A stretch of 9,656 nt of DNA, from positions 1 through 9,656 of the forward strand of contig CADBMU010000023.1 in assembly GCA_902795845.1 (NCBI GenBank), read 5' to 3'. The stretch is from an uncultured Erysipelotrichaceae bacterium. Its GTDB lineage: Bacteria; Bacillota_I; Bacilli_A; RF39; UBA660. The translations under genes were made by a program, and so were the position numbers. Position 1 is the stretch's first letter. Each line of letters opens with the position of its first letter. The notes below the pieces were generated by a model. It saw only the letters and a list, made by a program, of their open reading frames with translations. It ran no database searches and was not told the DNA's origin. Shown here piece after piece: positions 5,690 to 9,656 of the stretch.

Positions 5690-6027
5690 GGCTTAAAAAC
5701 AATTGTAAATATAAAGGCAAATATTACTGCACTTGTAATTGCTGCGGAAGATTTTGATAAAAGTCCTGTGAAAAGTCCTATTAAACCTTCATTTTTAAAT
5801 CCTTCAATTGCTCCCGTATAAAGCATATGACCAAAATTAGAAATTAAAACTGTAGCACCACTACCTGCATATTTTATTAAATTATCATATATTCCAAAGA
5901 ATGATAATATGGCTCCAATTACTGTAAATAAGGATGTAACATGACCAGGAGTTATTTTAAAATTATCAAGGATTATTTGAGCAATCATACAAAATAACCC
6001 TGCTATTAAAAATGCTTTTATTAACAT
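5680..6027 (-). CDS. spoVAE: Stage V sporulation protein AE (SpoVAE/SpoVAEB)
   Basis: This 115-residue inner-membrane protein belongs to the SpoVAC/SpoVAE family, part of the channel that moves calcium-dipicolinic acid into the developing spore and out during germination. It is almost wholly hydrophobic, with three to four helices and short polar links. The family motifs are ITPGHVTSLFTVIGAILSFFGIYDNLIKYAGSGATV (about 25-60), ISNFGHMLYTGA and GFKNEGLIGLFTGLL (about 76-90). The length is typical. The ATG overlaps the spoVAD stop by one base (TAATG) and has a GGAGG site inside the end of spoVAD, so translation is coupled. The gene is last in the operon. It is too short to be SpoVAA or SpoVAF, and it carries the SpoVAE variant of the motif, not the SpoVAC one. 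Confidence 0.92.
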   Translation of the reverse strand: MLIKAFLIAGLFCMIAQIILDNFKITPGHVTSLFTVIGAILSFFGIYDNLIKYAGSGATVLISNFGHMLYTGAIEGFKNEGLIGLFTGLLSKSSAAITSAVIFAFIFTIVFKPKS

Positions 6028-7001
6028 TATAAAACCTCCAAACTTACAATATGTGCTATTGCGCCAATTGTATTTTTTTGATTAACAAGAGTTGGTGTAT
6101 GTAATGAACCTGTACCAACAATTAATATTTTTTTATACTTCTTATTTTTTAATATTTTATTGAATAATACTAATGGTAAAGAAGCAGGTCCTGAAGAACC
6201 AGCATTAACATCTTGATTTTCTGTATAAATTTGCATACCTGCATCCATGTGATTCTTAAGTTTTATTTTATAATTAATATTCATATATTCTTTTAAAATT
6301 TCACTACCTACACTACCTAGATCCCCAGTTAATATTATATCGTAGTAATTAACATCTCTTTTGGTTTCTTGTAAATGTTTTACAATACTACTGGCTGCAG
6401 CAGGTGCCATAACTGCTCCCATATTGTTTACATCTTTTATTCCCATATTTATTACTTGACCTATTGTGGCTGACTCTATTTTTACTTTATTTATCTCATT
6501 AGTTAAAAGGCATGCTACACAGCCAGTTGCAGTAAATGTATTTGATTTATGTTTGGGACTTCCATATTCGACAGGATACCTAAATTGCTTTTCTGCGGTT
6601 AAATTGTGTGCTGATGTAATCGTTAATACCTTTTTTATTGTTTTATTACTTAATAAATTTGCTGATATTATTAAATTTTCTACAAATGTTGCACAAGCAC
6701 TATAAGTTCCTAAAAAGGAAATATTATAATTCTCTAAAGCATTTGATGTTATACCAATTTGATTAAATAAATCTCCACCTACCACTACGTCAATATTTGA
6801 ATGAGTTAAATTATTTTTAATAAGTATATTATCAATTGCTGTTCTTTGAATTTTAACTTCTGCTTTTTCAAAGGTTTTTTCACCAAAATAATAATCATTA
6901 ATTGCCATATCATAGCTTTTTATTTGGCCCATTTTTTCCATTGGTCCAACTATTGAAAAAGAATCTTTTATATAACAGTTATTATATTTTAAACTAGCCA
7001 T
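6027..7001 (-). CDS. spoVAD: Stage V sporulation protein AD, dipicolinate-binding
   Basis: SpoVAD is a soluble thiolase-fold protein at the forespore inner membrane that binds dipicolinic acid and delivers it to the SpoVA channel. The 324 residues carry the family's features. GTYSACATFVENL has a cysteine (C103) at the position of the thiolase nucleophile. These follow: TGCVACLL (159-166), MGAVMAPAA (194-202), TGDLGSVGSEI (225-235), the glycine-rich AGSSGPASLPLVLF (267-280), and a final GTGSLHTPTLVNQKNTIGAIAHIV. It is slightly shorter than Bacillus SpoVAD (about 338 residues), mainly at the N-terminus. It overlaps spoVAC by eight bases and has an AGGTGAT ribosome binding site six bases before the ATG. 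Ketoacyl synthases share the fold, but the neighbours and C-terminal motif fix the identity. Confidence 0.95.
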   Translation of the reverse strand: MASLKYNNCYIKDSFSIVGPMEKMGQIKSYDMAINDYYFGEKTFEKAEVKIQRTAIDNILIKNNLTHSNIDVVVGGDLFNQIGITSNALENYNISFLGTYSACATFVENLIISANLLSNKTIKKVLTITSAHNLTAEKQFRYPVEYGSPKHKSNTFTATGCVACLLTNEINKVKIESATIGQVINMGIKDVNNMGAVMAPAAASSIVKHLQETKRDVNYYDIILTGDLGSVGSEILKEYMNINYKIKLKNHMDAGMQIYTENQDVNAGSSGPASLPLVLFNKILKNKKYKKILIVGTGSLHTPTLVNQKNTIGAIAHIVSLEVL

Positions 7002-7428
7002 AAATTATCACCTTTAATAATGCTAAGAAAAAAGCACTTACCATTCCATATAATATTACACTTCCTGCAAGGCGAAAAAAATTACTACCAAGTGAAATGA
7101 CACCATCTTTTTTATAATCTAAAGCACTACTTGTAATCGAATGAGCAAATCCGGTAGTTGGTAATATCAAACCCATTTTTGCTTTTGCTACTAAATTATC
7201 GAAAAAATTTAAAGCAGTTGATATACTACCAAAAAATATTACTGTTATACACACCCATATTGATGCAACATCTCTTTCAAAAGAATAACAATTAATTAAT
7301 ATTTCTGTTAATAACTCAGCTAAAAATCCAACTAAACCACCAATTAAAAAAGCCACTACAACATTTTTAAGCTTATCTTCTTTGGGAGTAAGTTTTTTTA
7401 CTAATTTTTTATATTCCTCTTTATTCAT
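6994..7428 (-). CDS. spoVAC: Stage V sporulation protein AC
   Basis: SpoVAC is an integral membrane protein of the spore inner membrane; in Bacillus it behaves as a mechanosensitive channel for dipicolinic acid. The 144 residues begin with a charged cytoplasmic segment (about 1-21). Helices follow at about 23-44, 55-75 and 116-142. Between them is the signature loop AKAKMGLILPTTGFAHSITSSALDYKKDGVISLG (81-114), whose P-x-T-G-F-A-x-S core is diagnostic. The ATG has an AGGTG ribosome binding site seven bases upstream. This is the first gene of a three-gene operon, the minimal C-D-E set shared by nearly all spore formers; spoVAA, spoVAB and spoVAF are not here. A sigma-G-like promoter lies upstream, fitting forespore expression. 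Confidence 0.93.
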   Translation of the reverse strand: MNKEEYKKLVKKLTPKEDKLKNVVVAFLIGGLVGFLAELLTEILINCYSFERDVASIWVCITVIFFGSISTALNFFDNLVAKAKMGLILPTTGFAHSITSSALDYKKDGVISLGSNFFRLAGSVILYGMVSAFFLALLKVIIYG

Positions 7429-7445
7429 TGATTTTCACCTAGTTA

Positions 7446-7475
7446 TATTATGGAAATTTTTTTATTTTTTATTCA
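7446..7475 (-). promoter_or_regulatory. Predicted sigma-G (forespore) promoter of spoVACDE
   Basis: The minus strand reads TGAATA (7475-7470), 17 bases, then CATAATA (7452-7446). Known sigma-G promoters have a -35 of the form gHATR (often TGAATA) and a -10 near CATACTA, 17-18 bases apart, and spoVA is a sigma-G operon in Bacillus. The predicted start near 7439 would place the AGGTG site at the 5' end of the RNA, giving an unusually short leader of about 11 bases. That, and the AT-rich background, lower confidence. Confidence 0.55.
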
Positions 7476-7480
7476 ATATT

Positions 7481-7504
7481 AAAAAAAAGTAAGTAAACCT
7501 TACT
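7481..7504 (-). terminator. Terminator after the broken transposase gene
   Basis: AGTAAG (7488-7493) pairs with CTTACT (7499-7504) around a five-base loop. On the minus strand the stem is followed by eight T residues (7488-7481). It isolates spoVAC from upstream transcription and ends six bases before the predicted sigma-G -35. Confidence 0.75.
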
Positions 7505-7522
7505 AATTATTAATTTTTATTT

Positions 7523-7955
7523 TTATGATACTAAATTCTTCTTAATCTTATTTATCTTTTCAATTGATAAATTTGCTATTTTAGAAATGGTATTAATATC
7601 AATTTTTTCATTTAACATATTTTCTACCATTTTAATTTTTCCTTTTTCTTTACCTAATTTAATGCCTTTTTCATATCCTGTATCTTCTGCTTCTCTTATT
7701 AATGAGTTTTGCATTTTTCTTTGATCTTCTTCTTGACTCATATATTCTTGAAAAAATGGATCGTTATTTACTTTTGTTACACTCTCTACATATTTTTCTG
7801 ATATTTTATCACTCTTTGGCATTTTCTTTAACTCCCCTTCATTTAAATCTAACATTACTAAAAGTTCATTTTCTTTTATCTTTTTTTCATCTTTACTATA
7901 CCAAATTTTTTTATAATATTCCATATTTATTTCTATTATTAGTAAATTTTTTCAT
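7523..7955 (-). pseudogene. Remnant of a PD-(D/E)XK (Rpn/YhgA-type) transposase/nuclease
   Basis: The readable part from ATG 7924 (133 residues) looks like the C-terminal half of PD-(D/E)XK nuclease-type transposases: KIWYSKDEKK, ENELLVMLDLNEGELKK, VNNDPFFQEYMSQEEDQRK, GYEKGIKLGKEKGK and a final small helical domain (NMLNEKIDINTISKIANLSIEKI). The catalytic N-terminal domain is absent; such proteins are usually near 300 residues. ATG 7924 has no ribosome binding site. Instead AAAGGAGGGA (7970-7961) precedes an ATG at 7955 in another frame that gives MKKFTNNRNKYGIL and stops at 7911. Family-like sequence (LLIIEIN) continues upstream of 7924 in the main frame to a TGA at 7954-7952. I infer that an internal deletion and frameshift joined the original start region to the C-terminal half. 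A short functional protein from 7924 cannot be excluded. Confidence 0.7.
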
Positions 7956-7960
7956 ATATT

Positions 7961-7970
7961 TCCCTCCTTT
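7961..7970 (-). promoter_or_regulatory. Strong ribosome binding site left over from the transposase gene
   Basis: The minus strand reads AAAGGAGGGA, ideally spaced (about six bases) from the ATG at 7955. That ATG opens only a 14-codon frame, so the site appears to be a relic of the intact gene start. Confidence 0.65.
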
Positions 7971-7976
7971 TTTTGC

Positions 7977-8005
7977 ATAATAACAAGTATTTTAAATTAA
8001 TGCAA
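7977..8005 (-). promoter_or_regulatory. Possible promoter of the transposase remnant, with GCAAAT repeats
   Basis: TTGCAT (8005-8000), 17 bases, then TATTAT (7982-7977) on the minus strand: a good -10 with a poor -35. GCAAAT occurs in direct orientation at 8002 and 8009 and inverted at 8013-8018, where GCAAATTTGC is a perfect 10-bp palindrome. These copies overlap or adjoin the -35 and could be an operator or simply chance. Confidence 0.3.
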
Positions 8006-8033
8006 ATCGCAAATTTGCTTATTTAAAGGCCTT

Positions 8034-8061
8034 AAAAAATACAGATTTTTAAAATCTGTAT
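8034..8061 (-). terminator. Terminator of the coupling-protein gene
   Basis: ATACAGATTTT (8039-8049) and AAAATCTGTAT (8051-8061) form a perfect 11-bp inverted repeat with one central base. On the minus strand it is followed by six T residues. It lies 76 bases beyond the stop of the coupling-protein gene. The other strand lacks a T run, so it acts in one direction. Confidence 0.7.
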
Positions 8062-8137
8062 ACAAAAATATAAAAATTGGTAAAGTTATTTTTAATAATT
8101 TTCAAAATCTGTTAAATTTCAAAAAATTTAAGTTTTT

Positions 8138-9656
8138 TTAATCTTGAAAGAAATCATCAAAAAATTCATCATCTGTAATAATATTATCATTAACAATAAC
8201 ACTATCAACATCAACATTTATTTTTGGTTTATCATTTTTTTGAATATTATTTTGTACATCAGAATTTTTAGAAGGTTCTTCTTTAATATTTTTTGGAACT
8301 TCAAATAATGGTTTTTCATCTTTTGGTTTTTGATCAAGATTAACCTTTTCAGCTTTATTTTCAATAGCATTAGTTTGTTGTTTTTCCTTTTCCTCTTCTT
8401 CTTCAAGTTCTTTTAATTTTTTATCAATATCAGCCATTACTTTATCTATGTCAATATCGGCCATTGGATTTTGTTTAAAAGGATTTGAAGTTGGATTAGG
8501 ATTTGGCATTGGTGATGGATTAAACCCACCAAATGGATTTGAACCCATCATTCCACCGAATGGATTTGGCATACCATTCATTGGATTTCCATTAGAATTA
8601 TCATCCATCATTTTTTTTCTTTTTTCTTCAGAAACAAATTTCTTTAAATCAAACAATTCTACTTCACGCTTTGCACGTTCTAATAAAACGCCTTCTTTTT
8701 TATCCATTCCCCAATTTATTTCAAAATCTGCTTTAAGCTTTGTTCTAAATGGATTTTTTCTACTTCTTAAAAGTAAAGCTTCACCCATTTTAAATTTCTT
8801 TAAGTCAGTAACTGTAATAAGTGGTGTTGAAGCAGTTTTCTCTTTTTCTTTTGATTTTACTTCACCACATGCTTTAGAAATTTCTTCAAGGGCTGCCATT
8901 TCAGTAGATAACAAGTAAATTAAATTATTACAGTTTCCTTTAATAACTTCAGCTACTTCTTTACCATAAACATCAGCAAGTTGTGCAAAGTTTTGAATAA
9001 TAAAAGTCATTCTTATATCTCTACTACGAGCTGCAGAAACCATTGAACCAACATCTTTAAGTGGTGGCATATTAGCAAATTCATCTAGAATAAAATTTGT
9101 TCTAACAGGTAATTTACCACCATGTTCATTTGCACAAGCAACAAGAGTTTCATAACATTGTTTAATAAAAATTGTAAGTAAACTATGATATGTTGTTTTT
9201 TCATCATGAATAATCATATAAATTGCTGTTTTTTCTTCACCAATTTTTGACATATCAAAATTACTATAAGATAACATTTCTGATAAAATCTCACGAGAAG
9301 AGAATGTTCTAATCTTTTGACGGAAAGTTGATAAAATACCACCTTTAGTATCACTTGGAGAATTTATTGTGGCAGAAGCTAGAACGTATGGTGTTGATGA
9401 TTCACCCTTCATTTTAAAATACTCATTGATATAATGACTAGCACCAAATCTTTCTTCACCAACTGTTGCCATTAAATTTATAGAATTTATATTTACTTCT
9501 TCTTCTTTAGCATCCTGGAATAAACCAAAAGCTAATCCAGAAAAATAATCTGATGCACTTTTTTCCCAAAATGGATCATTTTTATTATTTGGATCTTGTA
9601 AAATATTTAATGCTACGTCATCTAGTAACTCAGTAGCTTTATCAACATTACCATTC
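8138..9656 (-). CDS. VirD4/TraG-type conjugative coupling protein (partial, 5' end outside the window)
   Basis: Type IV coupling proteins are membrane-bound hexameric ATPases that deliver the relaxase-DNA complex to a conjugation channel. The frame is open to the window edge. The ATG at 9472 is internal, since 61 further codons (including DPFWEKSASDYFSGLAFGLF, typical of the family) precede it, so about 505 C-terminal residues are visible. Counting from the edge, the Walker B strand TNFILDEFANMP has its DE at 191-192, followed by AARSRDIRMTFIIQNFAQL with the conserved glutamine near 221. Walker A and the membrane helices must lie outside. The C-terminus has a Met/Asn/Pro/Gly-rich segment (about 354-396) with three NPF motifs, then a coiled-coil-like DIDKVMADIDKKLKELEEEEEKEK and an acidic end (DDEFFDDFFQD). 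The tail resembles PcfC-like proteins of Firmicutes. It implies an integrated conjugative element or its remnant. Confidence 0.88.
   Translation of the reverse strand, partial: NGNVDKATELLDDVALNILQDPNNKNDPFWEKSASDYFSGLAFGLFQDAKEEEVNINSINLMATVGEERFGASHYINEYFKMKGESSTPYVLASATINSPSDTKGGILSTFRQKIRTFSSREILSEMLSYSNFDMSKIGEEKTAIYMIIHDEKTTYHSLLTIFIKQCYETLVACANEHGGKLPVRTNFILDEFANMPPLKDVGSMVSAARSRDIRMTFIIQNFAQLADVYGKEVAEVIKGNCNNLIYLLSTEMAALEEISKACGEVKSKEKEKTASTPLITVTDLKKFKMGEALLLRSRKNPFRTKLKADFEINWGMDKKEGVLLERAKREVELFDLKKFVSEEKRKKMMDDNSNGNPMNGMPNPFGGMMGSNPFGGFNPSPMPNPNPTSNPFKQNPMADIDIDKVMADIDKKLKELEEEEEKEKQQTNAIENKAEKVNLDQKPKDEKPLFEVPKNIKEEPSKNSDVQNNIQKNDKPKINVDVDSVIVNDNIITDDEFFDDFFQD

Noticed and set aside
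7702..7980. A 92-residue plus-strand hydrophobic reading frame
   Set aside because: It is antisense to the transposase remnant; its Phe/Leu-rich composition is what the complement of lysine-rich coding DNA gives.
8002..8018. GCAAAT repeats as a transposon end or attachment site
   Set aside because: No matching copy was seen on the other side of the remnant, and no target-site duplication is visible.
8448..8918. A 156-residue plus-strand reading frame
   Set aside because: It is antisense to the conserved coupling-protein gene and looks like the complement of its repetitive Asn/Pro/Gly region, with no ribosome binding site.
9472..9472. ATG at 9472 as the true start of the coupling protein
   Set aside because: The same frame stays open for 61 more codons to the window edge and encodes family-typical residues, and no ribosome binding site precedes this ATG.
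1..9656. CRISPR arrays, tRNA or rRNA genes, toxin-antitoxin pairs or defence genes
   Set aside because: No spaced direct repeats, cloverleaf or rRNA-like stretches, or recognisable small toxin-antitoxin gene pairs were seen on either strand.

Overview
The window is very AT-rich (about a quarter G+C by eye), and every gene I can support lies on the minus strand, so transcription runs from high to low coordinates. The gene set is that of a low-GC, endospore-lineage Firmicute: spoVAC-spoVAD-spoVAE, scpA-scpB, a PerR-type Fur protein with rubrerythrin, a YerB/DUF3048 protein and the probable start of tsaE. TGA is used as a stop (scpA) and tryptophan is encoded by TGG, so this is the standard bacterial code and not the Mycoplasma code. 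I cannot name a genus; an uncultured gut-type Bacilli/Clostridia lineage is a reasonable guess.

Layout in transcription order, right to left. (1) 9656-8138 is the 3' part of a VirD4/TraG-type coupling ATPase gene, cut by the window edge; its frame stays open to the last base. It ends at a hairpin terminator (8034-8061). (2) 7955-7523 is a broken PD-(D/E)XK-type transposase/nuclease gene that keeps its ribosome binding site and C-terminal half, with a good terminator. (3) 7428-5680 is a minimal spoVA operon (C, D, E) with overlapping genes, a well-matched predicted sigma-G promoter and its own terminator. (4) 5622-3364 is a membrane protein of unknown function followed by scpA and scpB, then a terminator. 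(5) 3280-2376 is perR-rbr, one operon with a strong sigma-A-type promoter (TTGTCA-N17-TATACT) and a perfect 7-1-7 inverted repeat of Fur/PerR-box form at the transcription start. (6) 2324-1719 is an unknown 201-residue protein with an unusual GC-rich hairpin over its ribosome binding site. (7) 1644-115 is a DUF3048 membrane protein and a small single-pass membrane protein. (8) 59-1 is the start of a probable tsaE.

Functionally, the centre combines spore dipicolinate uptake (SpoVA), chromosome condensation and segregation (ScpAB with Smc) and oxidative stress defence (PerR controlling rubrerythrin). The right end carries conjugation and transposon-derived material, which suggests that an integrated element abuts chromosomal genes near 7.5-8.1 kb; this is inference. 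The DNA is compact: three stop codons lie inside terminator stems, promoter elements sit in or directly beside terminators, and neighbouring genes overlap by 1-14 nt.

I see no clear new multi-gene defence or mobile system. The most interesting items are the perR operator, the spoVA promoter, the hairpin over the 201-residue gene's ribosome binding site, the broken transposase, and the coupling protein beside spoVA.
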